From positions 62,001 to 126,000 of the forward strand of contig NZ_SRLB01000009.1 in the NCBI RefSeq assembly GCF_004745635.1: 64,000 bases of DNA. Direction: 5' to 3'. Below, one piece after another: positions 23,176-32,229 of the stretch. Position 1 is the first letter of the stretch. Every line of letters begins with the position of its first letter. Source of the stretch: Methylobacterium nonmethylotrophicum. Lineage in GTDB: Bacteria; Pseudomonadota; Alphaproteobacteria; Rhizobiales; Beijerinckiaceae. A program made the position numbers and the translations under genes. Under the pieces are notes generated by a model. It saw nothing but the letters and a program-made list of their open reading frames with translations, was not told the DNA's origin and ran no database searches.

Positions 23176-24390
23176 GTGGCCGGACCTGACGACACGATCG
23201 ACGACGACGACTGGGCCGCCGCCCTGATGGAGCAGGGCGGGGGCGGCGACGCCTCCCTCGCGGAGGAGTGGGGCGCGGCGCTGGCGGAGCAGGGCACCGC
23301 CACCCAGGGAAGCGACATGGCGGCCGAATGGGCCAACATGATCGACGAGGGCGAGACCGAGAACCTCCCCGAGCTCGCCGGCAACGACCGCATCCTGAAC
23401 CAGGAGGAGATCGACCAGGTCCTCGGCTTCTCGCTGCGGGAGCTGTCGGCCTCGGGCGCCGGCGGCATCCGGGCCATCGTCGATTCGGGCGTCGTCTCGT
23501 ACGAGCGCCTGCCGATGCTCGAGATCGTCTTCGACCGGATGATCCGGTTGCTGTCGACGAGCTTGCGCAACTTCTTCCAGGACAACGTCGAGGTCACGCT
23601 CGACAACATCACCTCGGTGCGCTTCGGCGACTACCTGAACGCGATCCCGCTGCCGACGCTGCTCGGCGTCTTCCGGGCCGATGCCTGGGAGAATTCGGGC
23701 CTGGTGACGGTCGAGTCGAACCTCGCCTACTCGACCCTCGACCTGCTGCTCGGCGGCAAGCGCGGCGGCTCGAGCATCCGCCTCGACGGCCGGCCGTTCA
23801 CGCCGATCGAGATGCAGCTGGTGCGCCGGATGGTGGAGATCATCCTCGGCGACCTCGAGGCCTCGTTCCAGCCGCTCTCGCCGGTGCGCTTCCAGATCGA
23901 CCGGATCGAGACCAACCCGCGCTTCGCCACCATCACGCGGCCGGCCAACGCCGCGATCCTGATCGACCTCAAGCTCGACATGGAGGGCCGCGGCGGGCTC
24001 CTCCAGATCCTCTTTCCCTACGCCACGATCGAGCCGATCCGCGACCTGCTCCTCCAGAGCTTCATGGGCGAGAAGCTCGGCCGCGACCACATCTGGGAGG
24101 GCCACCTCGCCACCGAGATCTTCCAGGCCGACGTCGCGGTCGAGGCGGTGCTGCACGAGATGTCGCTTCCCCTGCGCCGGGTGCTCTCGCTCGAGGTCGG
24201 CGACACCATCATGTTCGACGCCAAGCCCGCCGACCTCATCACCCTGCGCTGCGGCGACTGGGCGATGACGCAAGGCCGGATCGGGCGGCTCGACGACAGC
24301 ATCGCCGTGCAGGTCACCCGACCGCTACGCCGCGCCCGCACCACCTTCGCGGCCTTCGAGGCCTCGATGCAGAACCGCAAGGACGGCTGA
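23176..24390 (+). CDS. fliM: Flagellar motor switch protein FliM, with repeated Trp motifs at the N-terminus
   Basis: A 404-residue switch protein of the cytoplasmic C-ring. After residue 72 it is canonical: ILNQEEIDQVLGF, the middle domain with VEVTLDNITSVRFGDYL, LLLGGKRGGSSI and RRMVEIILGDLEASF, and the C-terminal SpoA-like domain. The first 70 residues are acidic and contain three similar short motifs around Trp13 (DDWAAALMEQ), Trp32 (EEWGAALAEQ) and Trp52 (AEWANMIDEG), spaced 19 and 20 residues. Enteric FliM has one CheY-binding segment there. The start is GTG 23176. It lies 27 bases after fliL. Confidence 0.95.
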   Translation: MAGPDDTIDDDDWAAALMEQGGGGDASLAEEWGAALAEQGTATQGSDMAAEWANMIDEGETENLPELAGNDRILNQEEIDQVLGFSLRELSASGAGGIRAIVDSGVVSYERLPMLEIVFDRMIRLLSTSLRNFFQDNVEVTLDNITSVRFGDYLNAIPLPTLLGVFRADAWENSGLVTVESNLAYSTLDLLLGGKRGGSSIRLDGRPFTPIEMQLVRRMVEIILGDLEASFQPLSPVRFQIDRIETNPRFATITRPANAAILIDLKLDMEGRGGLLQILFPYATIEPIRDLLLQSFMGEKLGRDHIWEGHLATEIFQADVAVEAVLHEMSLPLRRVLSLEVGDTIMFDAKPADLITLRCGDWAMTQGRIGRLDDSIAVQVTRPLRRARTTFAAFEASMQNRKDG

Positions 24391-24431
24391 AACCGCATGT
24401 CCCTTTCCCAGTCCCGGAGCGAGGCCGCGTC

Positions 24432-25034
24432 GTGAGCCTGATCGTCAGCATCCTGGCCGACCTGCTGGTGGCGATCCTGCTCGCCGCCTGCATCGCCACC
24501 TCGGTGAGCCTCGGCCGCCGCATCACCCGCCTGAAGGGCGACGAGGCGGCGATGCGCCAGACCATCGGCGACCTGATGGGCGCCACCGAATCCGCCGAGC
24601 GGGCGATCGCCGGCCTGCGCAGCACGCTCGCCGAGTGCGACCGCACGCTGGCCGAGCGCCTGCGCCTCGCCGAGCGCACCAATGCCGATCTCGCCGCCCA
24701 GCTCAAGGCCGGCGACGAGGTCCTCTCCCGCATCGGCCGCATCGTGTCCCAGGCCCGGGCGACGGCGCCCGCCGACATGGCCTCGGTCGGCATGACGCCG
24801 GCCGCGCAGGCCGCCTACGTCCAGGCCGCCTTCGCGCCGGCGCAAGCGCCGGTGCCGGCGCAGGCGTCGGTGCAGGCCCCGGCGCCCGTCGCCCCGGCGC
24901 CGGCCGCTCCCGTCCCGCCGCCCGCGCCCGAGCCGCGGCCGGTCTCCACCGGCGAGCGCCTCGGCGCCGCCGCCGCCGCCGCCCGCGCCCTCAGCGAGCG
25001 GGCCCTGAGCCGCCTCCAGGCCCAGGCGGCATGA
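24432..25034 (+). CDS. DUF6468-type membrane protein in the motility operon
   Basis: A 200-residue protein with an N-terminal membrane helix (LIVSILADLLVAILLAACIA), a long coiled-coil-like middle (residues 35-100, with RITRLKGDEAAMRQTIGDLM) and an Ala/Pro-rich low-complexity linker (about 125-170). The family is found next to fliM and motE-type genes in alphaproteobacteria. Start GTG 24432 lies 41 bases after fliM. Its stop overlaps the motE start by four bases. A role near the stator or switch is inferred from context only. Confidence 0.8.
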   Translation: MSLIVSILADLLVAILLAACIATSVSLGRRITRLKGDEAAMRQTIGDLMGATESAERAIAGLRSTLAECDRTLAERLRLAERTNADLAAQLKAGDEVLSRIGRIVSQARATAPADMASVGMTPAAQAAYVQAAFAPAQAPVPAQASVQAPAPVAPAPAAPVPPPAPEPRPVSTGERLGAAAAAARALSERALSRLQAQAA

Positions 25035-25993
25035 CCCTCGCGCTGCTCCTGCGCCGCTTCGCCGGGCTGCCGGCGGCCGCGACCGGCGCGCCGCCGGCCG
25101 CGGCCGCACCGCCAGCGGCGACGGCCGGGGACGCGAAGCCCAAGGCCGGCGCTGCCGTCGCCGGCGGTACGAGCACGGCCGCCGCGCTGCCGGCCACGGT
25201 CCCGCAGCCGCCCGTCCCCCTCGCGGTCCTGGTGCGGCGCCTCGCGGCGTCGAAGGCCTGGCGCGGGCCGATGATCCGCCTGCGCCTCGTCGATGCGGTG
25301 GCGGTGGCGGCCTCGGGGCTGCTGCTGCTGAAGGTGCTCGCCCTGCTCTCGGCCGGGCCGTCCACCGGCATGCGCTTCGCCGAGCTCCTGATCCACGCCC
25401 GTTCCGGCTACGAGCCCGCCGACCCGGCGATCACCGGCTCGGTCTCGCCCAAGGAAGCCTCCAAGGAGCCGTCCGCCGCGCCGCCGCCGGAGGCGCCGCG
25501 CCCGGCCGCCGAGCCGGTCTCGTCGTCCGAGCGGGCGATCCTCGAGAAGCTCGGCCAGAGGCGCGACGCCCTCCAGCAGCGCTCGCGCGACCTCGAGACC
25601 CGCGAGCAGCTGATCGAGAACGCGGAGCGCAAGCTCGAGAGCCGCATCAACGACCTCAGGACCCTGGAGCAGAAGGGCGACGACGCGGCGGCCCGGCGCG
25701 CCGAAGCCGAGGCCGCGGGGCTCAAGTCCCTGGTGACGATGTACGAGACGATGAAGCCCAAGGAGGCCGCCCGGGTCTTCGACCGTCTGAAGCTCGACGT
25801 GCTGGTGCCGGTGGTGGTGGGCATGAACCCGCGCAAGATGGCCGAGGTGCTGGCGGTGATGCAGCCCGAGGCCGCCGAGCGCCTGACCGTGGCGCTCGCC
25901 CAGCGCGCCCGCGGCGCCGGCACGCCGAAATCCGCCGCGGCTGCGCCAGGCCTGCCGCCGGGCGAGCTGCCGGCGATCGACGGGGTGCGCTGA
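25031..25993 (+). CDS. motE: MotE-family protein
   Basis: A 320-residue protein with an Ala/Pro-rich N-terminal 65 residues, one membrane helix (VDAVAVAASGLLLLKVLALL, about 88-107), a Pro-rich linker, a coiled coil (LGQRRDALQQRSRDLETREQ onward) and a C-terminal MgtE-N-like helical domain (LVTMYETMKPKEAARVFDRL and NPRKMAEVLAVMQPEAAERL). In Sinorhizobium MotE is a chaperone for the periplasmic motility protein MotC, with the helical domain outside the membrane. The ATG overlaps the preceding stop. The N-terminal 65 residues ahead of the membrane helix are longer than usual. Confidence 0.85.
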   Translation: MTLALLLRRFAGLPAAATGAPPAAAAPPAATAGDAKPKAGAAVAGGTSTAAALPATVPQPPVPLAVLVRRLAASKAWRGPMIRLRLVDAVAVAASGLLLLKVLALLSAGPSTGMRFAELLIHARSGYEPADPAITGSVSPKEASKEPSAAPPPEAPRPAAEPVSSSERAILEKLGQRRDALQQRSRDLETREQLIENAERKLESRINDLRTLEQKGDDAAARRAEAEAAGLKSLVTMYETMKPKEAARVFDRLKLDVLVPVVVGMNPRKMAEVLAVMQPEAAERLTVALAQRARGAGTPKSAAAAPGLPPGELPAIDGVR

Positions 25994-26045
25994 GCGAGCG
26001 CCCGGGCCTCCTCGGGCGCCCCTCCACCGACGGTGCATCCCGGAT

Positions 26046-26061
26046 TTAAGCCCTCGTTAGC
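26046..26061 (+). promoter_or_regulatory. CtrA-type site before the large periplasmic repeat protein gene
   Basis: TTAA-gccctcg-TTAGC matches TTAA-N7-TTAAC with one mismatch in the second half and correct spacing. It lies 45 bases upstream of ATG 26107. This places the gene under the same presumed cell-cycle control as fliL and fliX. Confidence 0.6.
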
Positions 26062-26106
26062 CGTGTGCCGGCATGGTGCGGGCTCGGGGTTTACGGGCGG
26101 ATCGCG

Positions 26107-29100
26107 ATGGGTTCGACGGGCAGGAGCCGCTGGCTCGCGGCGCTGATCGCGCTGGCGGGATGGACCGCCGGGGCGAGTGCGGCTGCCGCGGCGCAGCTCG
26201 TCGCGATCCAGGGCAGCGAGCAGAAGAATTTCGGCCGCATCGCGCTCACCTTCGACCACGGCGTCAAGGTGGCCGCCAAGGTCACGGGCGGCGTGCTGGT
26301 GGTGAGCTTCCGCGAGCCGGTGACGGGCCAGCGCGAGCGCCTGGCCGCCGAGATGCCGGCCTACGTGGCGCAGGTTCGCCGCGACCCGGACGGCGCCGGC
26401 CTGCGGGTCGCGCTCCAGGCCTCCTACCGGGTCAACGTGCTGGAGGCCGGCGAGCGGGTCTTCATCGACCTCCTGCCGGAGAGCTGGACCGGGCTGCCGC
26501 CGGGCCTGCCGCCGGAGGTGCTCGCCGACCTCTCCCGCCGGGCCGAGGAGCTGAGCGCGCGCCTGCGCCGCGACGCCGCCCGGGCTCAGCGTACGGTGCC
26601 GCTGCGCCTCGAGGCCGCGACCCTGCCGACCCTGACCCGCCTCTCGATCCGGCTGCCGCGGGAGGCCGAGGTGAGCCTGGAGCGGCTGGGCTCCGAGATC
26701 CGCCTGCGCCTCCCCGGCACCTACGCGATCGAGGCGTCGGAGGCCCGGGCCGGCCTGCAGCCGGCCGTGACGGCGCTCGGCGCCGAGACCGGTCCGGACG
26801 CCGCCCGCATCACCCTGAAGCTCGCCGAGGGCTACGCGGCCGAGGGCTACCGGGAGGACGATGCCTACATCCTCGACCTGACGAAGCCGGCCGCCAAGCC
26901 CGGGGCCGGCGCGCAGACGGAGGCGTTGCCGCCTGCCCCGGCGCCGGCCCCGCCCTCTGCGCCCGCGCCGGCGCCTCCGCAGAAGCCCGCTTCCCAGGCC
27001 GAGGCCCCGGCGCCCGCCCCGGCGGAACCGGAGCCCGCCCCCGCCGGGCCGGTCCAGGCCCGGATCGCCCGGGCCGGGCAGGGCCTGCGCCTCACCTTCC
27101 CGTTCTCGGCCCGGCCGCCCGCCGCCCTGTTCGAGCGCGCCGGCCTCGCCACCCTGGTGTTCGAGACGAATGCCGGAATCGGCCTGCCCGTCCTGCCGGC
27201 GGGGGCGCCGGTGAGCGTCGCCGAGGGACCCAGGGCGGAGGGGGCCTTCACGGTCCTGCGGCTGCGCCTCGAAGCGGGCACGCTGGCGCAGCTCGCCGCC
27301 GGCGAGGGGCAGGGCTGGGACCTGGTGCTCGGCGACGGCAGCGCGCCGGGCGGAGACCTGCTCGCCCCGCAGCGCAGCGCCGATCCCGCGGGCAAACCCG
27401 CCGTGGCGGTGCCGCTCGCGCGCCCCGGCGGCGCGCTCTGGCTCGAGCGCGACGGCGAGCGCGTCGCCGTGGTGACGGCCCGCGGGCCCCGCATCGCCGG
27501 AATGCCGAAGCGGGGCCGCTTCGTCGAGTTCGAGCTGCTGCCGAGCCGCCAGGGCGTCGCCGTGCTGGCCGCGGCCGACGACCTCGTGGTGCGCCCGGGC
27601 CTCGCCGAGGTGACGATCACCCGGCCCGGCGGCCTGTCGGTCTCCCCGATGGTGGCGGAATCGCCGGAGGTCGCGGCCCAGGCGGCGGCGCAGGCCGCCG
27701 CCGGCCTGATGATCCAGCCCGAGCGCTGGAGCGAGGACCAGCGGGGCGACGTGCGCGCCCGCATCCGGACGGCGGAGCTGGCTGCGGCTGCGGCGGAGCG
27801 GCCGGCCCGGTCCGCCGCGCGGCTCGACCTCGCCCGGGTGCTCCTCGCCAACGGCTTCACGGCCGAGGCGGTCGGGGTCCTGGCCTACGCCACCCGGGAG
27901 GACGCGGCGCTCGCGGCCGAGCGGCCGGTGCGGCTGCTCTCGGCCATCGCGGCCCTGCGCCTCGGCCAGGACGCGCGGGCGGCCGCGATCCTCAGCCCCG
28001 ACGGCAAGCAGGTCCAGGACGCCGAGCTGCGGCTCTGGCGCGGCGTGCTCGACGCGCGGGCCCGGCGCAGCGGCCCGGCGCTCGCCGCCTTCAAGGCTGG
28101 GCTGCCGCTGATCGAGGCCTATCCGGAGGACCTGCAGCTGCCGCTCTACCTCGCGGCCGCGGAAGCCGCGCTGGACGCCAAGGACCCGGCCTTCGCCCAG
28201 CGGGCGCTCACCGCGGCGCCGGCCTTGCCCGAGCGGCCGCTCGAGCGCGACCGCCTGGCCTTCCTCAAGGCCCGCTTCGCCGAGGCGATCGGCCAGGACG
28301 GCGAGGCCCGGCGCGCCTACCAGCGTCTCGCCGAGGCCGGCGAGCCGCCGGTGGCCGCCCAGGCGACCCTGCGGATGGTCGATCTCGGGCGGGCCGCCGG
28401 CACCATGACGCCGGAGGCGGCGATCGACCGTCTCGAGCGCCTGTCGCTGACCTGGCGGGCCGAGGCCGAGCCCGAGACCCTGGCCCGGCTCGGCCGGCTC
28501 TACGCCGCCGTCGGCCGCTGGCGCGACGCCTTCGTGGCCGCCCGCAACGCCAACCGCCTCTATCCCGACCATCCGGCGACCCGCGGCCTGCACGACGACA
28601 CGGTGGCTTTGTTCGCCGCCCTGTTCCTGTCGGACCGGGGCGCGAGCCTCGGGCGGATCGAGGCCCTGGCGCTGTTCTACGACTTCAAGGAATTCACCCC
28701 GGTCGGCCGCCAGGGCGACGAGATCGTGCGGCGCCTGGCCGACCGCCTCGTCGCCCTCGACCTCCTCGACGCCGCCGGCGACCTCCTGCAGCACCAGGTC
28801 GACAACCGCCTCACCGGGGCCGCGCGGGCGAGCGTGGCGGCGCGGCTCGCGACCGTGCGGCTGATGGCCGGCGAGCCGCTCAAGGCCCTCAAGGTGCTGC
28901 AGAATACCCGCCTGCCGGAACTGCCGGCGCAGATCCGCGACGCGCGCCTGCTCCTCGAGGCTCGCGCCCTCTCCGACCTGTCGCGCACCGACCTCGCCCT
29001 CGAGATGCTCGAGGGCAGCGACGGCCCGGAGATCGCGCATCTGCGCGGCGACATCCTGTGGGGCGCCCGGCGCTGGCGCGAGGCCGGGGAGGCGCACGAG

Positions 29101-29508
29101 GCCCTGCTCGGCACACGCTGGCGCGATCCCGGCCCGCTCGCGGACGGCGAGCGCGCCGCCGTGATGCGGGCGGCGATCGCCTACGCGCTCGCCGAGGATC
29201 CGTTGAGCCTGGACCGGCTGCGCACGAAGTACACCCAGAAGATGGCCGAGAGCCCCGACGCCCGCACCTTCGGCCTCGTCGCCGCCCCGAACGCCTCCGG
29301 CACCGCCGCCTTCCGCAGCCTCGTCCGCCAGGCGACCAGCGCCGAGACGCTCACCGAGTTCCTGCGCGCCTACCGCGTCCGCTACCCCGAGAGCGCCGCC
29401 CCCGAGCGCCCGAAGCCGGAGGCGAGCCCCGCTGCGGGTGCCAACCCTGCCGCGGGCGCGAGCCCCGCCCCGGAGGCCCGCGGCGGCGGCGGCCCGGCGC
29501 CGGGCTGA
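26107..29508 (+). CDS. Large periplasmic TPR-like protein of the motility region
   Basis: A 1133-residue exported protein. After a signal peptide (WLAALIALAGWTAGASAAAAA) come two AMIN/beta-sandwich-like segments: GRIALTFDHGVKVAAKV, with LVVSFREPV, and LRLTFPFSARPPAALFERAG. They are separated by an Ala/Pro-rich linker (about residues 275-325). From about 560 to the end it is a solenoid of helical pairs resembling tetratricopeptide repeats, for example RRAYQRLAEAGEPPVAAQA and AGDLLQHQVDNRL. A second low-complexity Pro/Ala tail closes it. No transmembrane domain beyond the signal. It follows motE by 113 bases and has its own CtrA-like site, so a role as a periplasmic motility partner (comparable in place to MotC) is plausible. 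Function is not established. Confidence 0.82.
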   Translation: MGSTGRSRWLAALIALAGWTAGASAAAAAQLVAIQGSEQKNFGRIALTFDHGVKVAAKVTGGVLVVSFREPVTGQRERLAAEMPAYVAQVRRDPDGAGLRVALQASYRVNVLEAGERVFIDLLPESWTGLPPGLPPEVLADLSRRAEELSARLRRDAARAQRTVPLRLEAATLPTLTRLSIRLPREAEVSLERLGSEIRLRLPGTYAIEASEARAGLQPAVTALGAETGPDAARITLKLAEGYAAEGYREDDAYILDLTKPAAKPGAGAQTEALPPAPAPAPPSAPAPAPPQKPASQAEAPAPAPAEPEPAPAGPVQARIARAGQGLRLTFPFSARPPAALFERAGLATLVFETNAGIGLPVLPAGAPVSVAEGPRAEGAFTVLRLRLEAGTLAQLAAGEGQGWDLVLGDGSAPGGDLLAPQRSADPAGKPAVAVPLARPGGALWLERDGERVAVVTARGPRIAGMPKRGRFVEFELLPSRQGVAVLAAADDLVVRPGLAEVTITRPGGLSVSPMVAESPEVAAQAAAQAAAGLMIQPERWSEDQRGDVRARIRTAELAAAAAERPARSAARLDLARVLLANGFTAEAVGVLAYATREDAALAAERPVRLLSAIAALRLGQDARAAAILSPDGKQVQDAELRLWRGVLDARARRSGPALAAFKAGLPLIEAYPEDLQLPLYLAAAEAALDAKDPAFAQRALTAAPALPERPLERDRLAFLKARFAEAIGQDGEARRAYQRLAEAGEPPVAAQATLRMVDLGRAAGTMTPEAAIDRLERLSLTWRAEAEPETLARLGRLYAAVGRWRDAFVAARNANRLYPDHPATRGLHDDTVALFAALFLSDRGASLGRIEALALFYDFKEFTPVGRQGDEIVRRLADRLVALDLLDAAGDLLQHQVDNRLTGAARASVAARLATVRLMAGEPLKALKVLQNTRLPELPAQIRDARLLLEARALSDLSRTDLALEMLEGSDGPEIAHLRGDILWGARRWREAGEAHEALLGTRWRDPGPLADGERAAVMRAAIAYALAEDPLSLDRLRTKYTQKMAESPDARTFGLVAAPNASGTAAFRSLVRQATSAETLTEFLRAYRVRYPESAAPERPKPEASPAAGANPAAGASPAPEARGGGGPAPG

Positions 29509-29537
29509 CGTCCCGCGACCGGCCGGGCCGAGCCGCC

Positions 29538-30203
29538 CTACCGCTCGCCGCCCTTCGGCCCGTCGAAGCGGGGCAGCCTCGGCCCGGGCAGGAGGTCGTA
29601 GGGCGAGCGCCAGCCCGGCAAGGCCGCGATGCGCCCGAGCCACGCATGGATCGCCGGATGGCTGGTCGCGAGGTCGTCGCCGGTCTCGTCGGCCGGGAAG
29701 GACAGGTAGGCGCAGAGCGACAGGTCGGCGATCGTCGCCCGCTCGCCGGTGACGAAGGCGCGATCCGCGACCTGCTGCGCGAGGATGCCCAGAAAATCGT
29801 CCACACGCGCCCGCAGGTACCGCAGCACCGCCGGATCGGCCGCGCGGCTGAAGGTGCGCATGAAGCGGTAGGTGGCCATGTGGGCGGAGAGTTTCTGGTT
29901 GTCCCAGAACAGCCAGCGCAGCACCTCGAACCGCCCGGCCTCGCCGTCGCCGCCGAAGCGGCCGTAGCGCTCGGAGAGGCGCAGCAGGATCGGGCCGGTC
30001 TGCGTCAGGCTCTCGCCCTCGTCCTGCAGCACCGGAATCTCGCCCATGGCGTTGACGGTCCGCCGCCACTCGGGCGTCCACGTCACCCGCGCGCCGAAAT
30101 CGGTCCAGACCGGCTCGAACGTCTCGCCGCACAGGGTCAGCATCAGCGCCAGCTTGTAGCTGTTGCCCGATTCCGGGAAGTAATGGAGGCGATAACGGCT
30201 CAC
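29538..30203 (-). CDS. Glutathione S-transferase family protein
   Basis: A 221-residue protein with the thioredoxin-like N-terminal domain (YRLHYFPESGNSYKLALML, then GEIPVLQDEGESLTQTGPIL with the cis-Pro and the SQ/TQ glutathione-binding turn) and the helical C-terminal domain with TIADLSLCAYL. It should conjugate or transfer glutathione in the cytoplasm; the substrate is unknown. The GTG at 30203 fits the family N-terminus and has GGAG nine bases upstream; ATG 30242 would add unrelated residues. It is 122 bases after the BKACE gene on the same strand. Confidence 0.9.
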   Translation of the reverse strand: MSRYRLHYFPESGNSYKLALMLTLCGETFEPVWTDFGARVTWTPEWRRTVNAMGEIPVLQDEGESLTQTGPILLRLSERYGRFGGDGEAGRFEVLRWLFWDNQKLSAHMATYRFMRTFSRAADPAVLRYLRARVDDFLGILAQQVADRAFVTGERATIADLSLCAYLSFPADETGDDLATSHPAIHAWLGRIAALPGWRSPYDLLPGPRLPRFDGPKGGER

Positions 30204-30324
30204 GGGGGGATGCTCCGCGTCGGCTGGGCTGCGTCCGACCATAGGCGATGGTCCAGGGTCTGACACGGCCGCGCGACGGGAGTGACGACGGGCAGGGCGC
30301 GCGTCCACGCCACCGCCTTGCCCC

Positions 30325-31158
30325 TCAGGCGTCCCCGGCGAACAGCGCCCGCGCCTGCACCGGCGTCGCGACGGCGAGGCCGACCGACTGCGCCAGGGCG
30401 GCGAGGGCGGCGACCTGCGCGGCGTTGTCGGGCGCGAGGCTCCCGTCTGGCCGCCAGAGGTTGTTCTCGAACCCGACCCGCGCGTGCCCGCCGAGCGCCG
30501 CCGCGGCGATCAGGCAGGCCGCCTCCCGGGGTCCGAAGGCGCACAGGGCCCAGGGCAGGTCGAGGCGATGCTCGGAGGTCCAGGCGCCGAGGAACGGCAG
30601 CAGGTCCGCCGGGTCCGAGCGCTGGCCGACCGCGTAGCGGCCGAGCACGAACAGGACGCTCGCCCGCTCGAGCGGGATCAGCCCCCGCGCCGCCAGGCCC
30701 TGGAAGCGGGTGACGTCGCCGGCATCGTACAGGATGTGCTGCACCAGCACCCCGCCCCGGGCCTGCTCGGAGAGGAAGGCGGCCGCCGCCGCCTCGTCCT
30801 CCGGCTCGGCGAAGAGCTCGCGCAGGGCGACCGAGAACGCCTCGGGCTTGAGCGCCCGCACCGCCGCCATCTGCTCGGCCGGGGCGTAGAGGCCGACCGC
30901 CTCGGTGGTGACCTGGCAGATCATCTCCGGTCCCGCCTCCCGGCGCACGGCGGAGAGCGCCGCCCGGTAGCGGTCGAGGTCGAGGGTGTGGCGGTTCTCC
31001 GCGTCCCGCACGTGCAGGTGGATCATCGCGGCGCCGGCCTCGCGGCAGCGGGCGGCGGTGAGCCCGATCTCCCGCGGGTCGATCGGCAGGGCCGGGTGGT
31101 CGGCCTTGGTGCGGCGGGCGCCGTTGGGCGCCACCGTGATGACGAGGGGGGCAATCAT
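30325..31158 (-). CDS. BKACE family protein (3-keto-5-aminohexanoate cleavage enzyme-like)
   Basis: A 277-residue TIM-barrel enzyme of the beta-keto acid cleavage family, which splits a beta-keto acid with acetyl-CoA to give acetoacetate and a new acyl-CoA. Metal ligands are visible in MIHLHVRD (His47, His49), and the late RVGFENNLW strand carries the conserved Glu. The start PLVITVAPNGA is typical. Substrate specificity differs between subfamilies and cannot be read here. ATG 31158 begins the first strand; the frame upstream is open but not family-like. Confidence 0.88.
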   Translation of the reverse strand: MIAPLVITVAPNGARRTKADHPALPIDPREIGLTAARCREAGAAMIHLHVRDAENRHTLDLDRYRAALSAVRREAGPEMICQVTTEAVGLYAPAEQMAAVRALKPEAFSVALRELFAEPEDEAAAAAFLSEQARGGVLVQHILYDAGDVTRFQGLAARGLIPLERASVLFVLGRYAVGQRSDPADLLPFLGAWTSEHRLDLPWALCAFGPREAACLIAAAALGGHARVGFENNLWRPDGSLAPDNAAQVAALAALAQSVGLAVATPVQARALFAGDA

Positions 31159-31308
31159 CCTGGCTCTCGAGTCCTCTTCGGCGGCCACGTGGCGGACCTG
31201 CGGGAGGTCGATGAGGGCGCGGTCGAGGCGCCCGCTCCTGTCGGCCGCGCACTCTGCACCGCCGGCGCCCGCCCGCCCAGGCGGGACCGGCGTCATCGCG
31301 TCCCGTCG

Positions 31309-32127
31309 TCAAGCCGGCCCCGCCCGGCGCGAGCGCCGGTGCAGCCACAGCACCAGGAGCGCGATGCCCGCCACCGTGGCGGCGCCGGACCCCGCGAGGA
31401 TGCGGCGGATCAGGGGGGTGTAGATCCCGGTCTGCGGGTCGTAGCCGTAGCAGAGCAGCAGCAGCCGGTCGGAGAGCGCCCCGACCCGGCCCTCGCCGGC
31501 CTCGACGAGCGCGAGGCGCAGGTCGCGGGCGGTCATGGCGAGCGGCGACAGCGCCCGGGCGACCCGGCCGTCGCCGGCGAGCACGAGCGCCCCGGCCGGG
31601 TGGGCGTAGGATTCCGTGTCGCGGTCATACGCGTAGGCGTAGCCGACCGCCCGGGTCACCGCCTCGACGGGTCCCGGCGCCCCGGTCAGCACCACGGCGC
31701 TGGCGAAGAGCGGCCCGGCGCCGAGCTGCGCCGCCACCATGGCGCGGGCGGTGCCGGCATCGGCCCGCGGGTTGATGCCGAGGGTGACGAGCCGGTAATC
31801 CGTCCCGGGCGCGAGCCCGGTCGCCGCGAGCGCCGTGCCGGCGACCGCGAGCATCGGGTCGCAGACGTTGCGGCAGGCATAGTCGAGGGGTATCAGCAGG
31901 GAAGGCCGCCCGGCCAGCGCCTGGCCGAGGCTGAGGTGCCGGCCGTCGGCGGCGTCGGTCAGGCTCGCGTCGAGGGGAGCCCGCGCCCCCGGGGGCGGCG
32001 CCAGGCGGACGCCCGAGAGGTCGTTTTGCGTCAGCCCCGCCGCGGCCGGCCCGGCGAGGCCGAGGAGAAGGGCCGCGAGGACGAGGCGCCCGGCCCGCCG
32101 GGGCCGCATGAGGCCGTGGAATGTCAT
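31309..32127 (-). CDS. SCO1/SenC-like membrane protein
   Basis: A 272-residue protein with an N-terminal signal-anchor (LVLAALLLGLAGPAAA), a thioredoxin-like periplasmic domain and a C-terminal membrane helix (GSGAATVAGIALLVLWLH). The copper/thiol motif C-x3-C is present as CRNVC (Cys85, Cys89), and His175 in SYAHPAGALVL fits the third ligand of SCO proteins. Such proteins deliver copper to cytochrome oxidase or act as thiol oxidoreductases. No oxidase gene lies within the window. Starts at 32109 and 32169 are alternatives; 32127 was chosen because it gives a complete signal without a long basic tail. Confidence 0.8.
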   Translation of the reverse strand: MTFHGLMRPRRAGRLVLAALLLGLAGPAAAGLTQNDLSGVRLAPPPGARAPLDASLTDAADGRHLSLGQALAGRPSLLIPLDYACRNVCDPMLAVAGTALAATGLAPGTDYRLVTLGINPRADAGTARAMVAAQLGAGPLFASAVVLTGAPGPVEAVTRAVGYAYAYDRDTESYAHPAGALVLAGDGRVARALSPLAMTARDLRLALVEAGEGRVGALSDRLLLLCYGYDPQTGIYTPLIRRILAGSGAATVAGIALLVLWLHRRSRRAGPA

Positions 32128-32229
32128 CGCTTGCTTCGCGCGCCCGAAAACCTCACCCTTGCGCGACATAGGGCGGTTCCGCGCAAGGTGGGCGCGGCTG
32201 ACAACAGGCCGCACGGGCGGAGGGGGCGG

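Noticed and set aside
25408-30132. A minus-strand open frame of more than 1500 codons opposite motE and the large periplasmic protein
   Set aside because: It is the antisense shadow of two well-supported rightward genes; its translation is Arg/Gly/Ala/His-rich without any domain, as expected from GC-rich codon bias.
30248-30713. Plus-strand frames opposite the BKACE and GST genes
   Set aside because: Low-complexity shadows of two well-conserved minus-strand enzymes.
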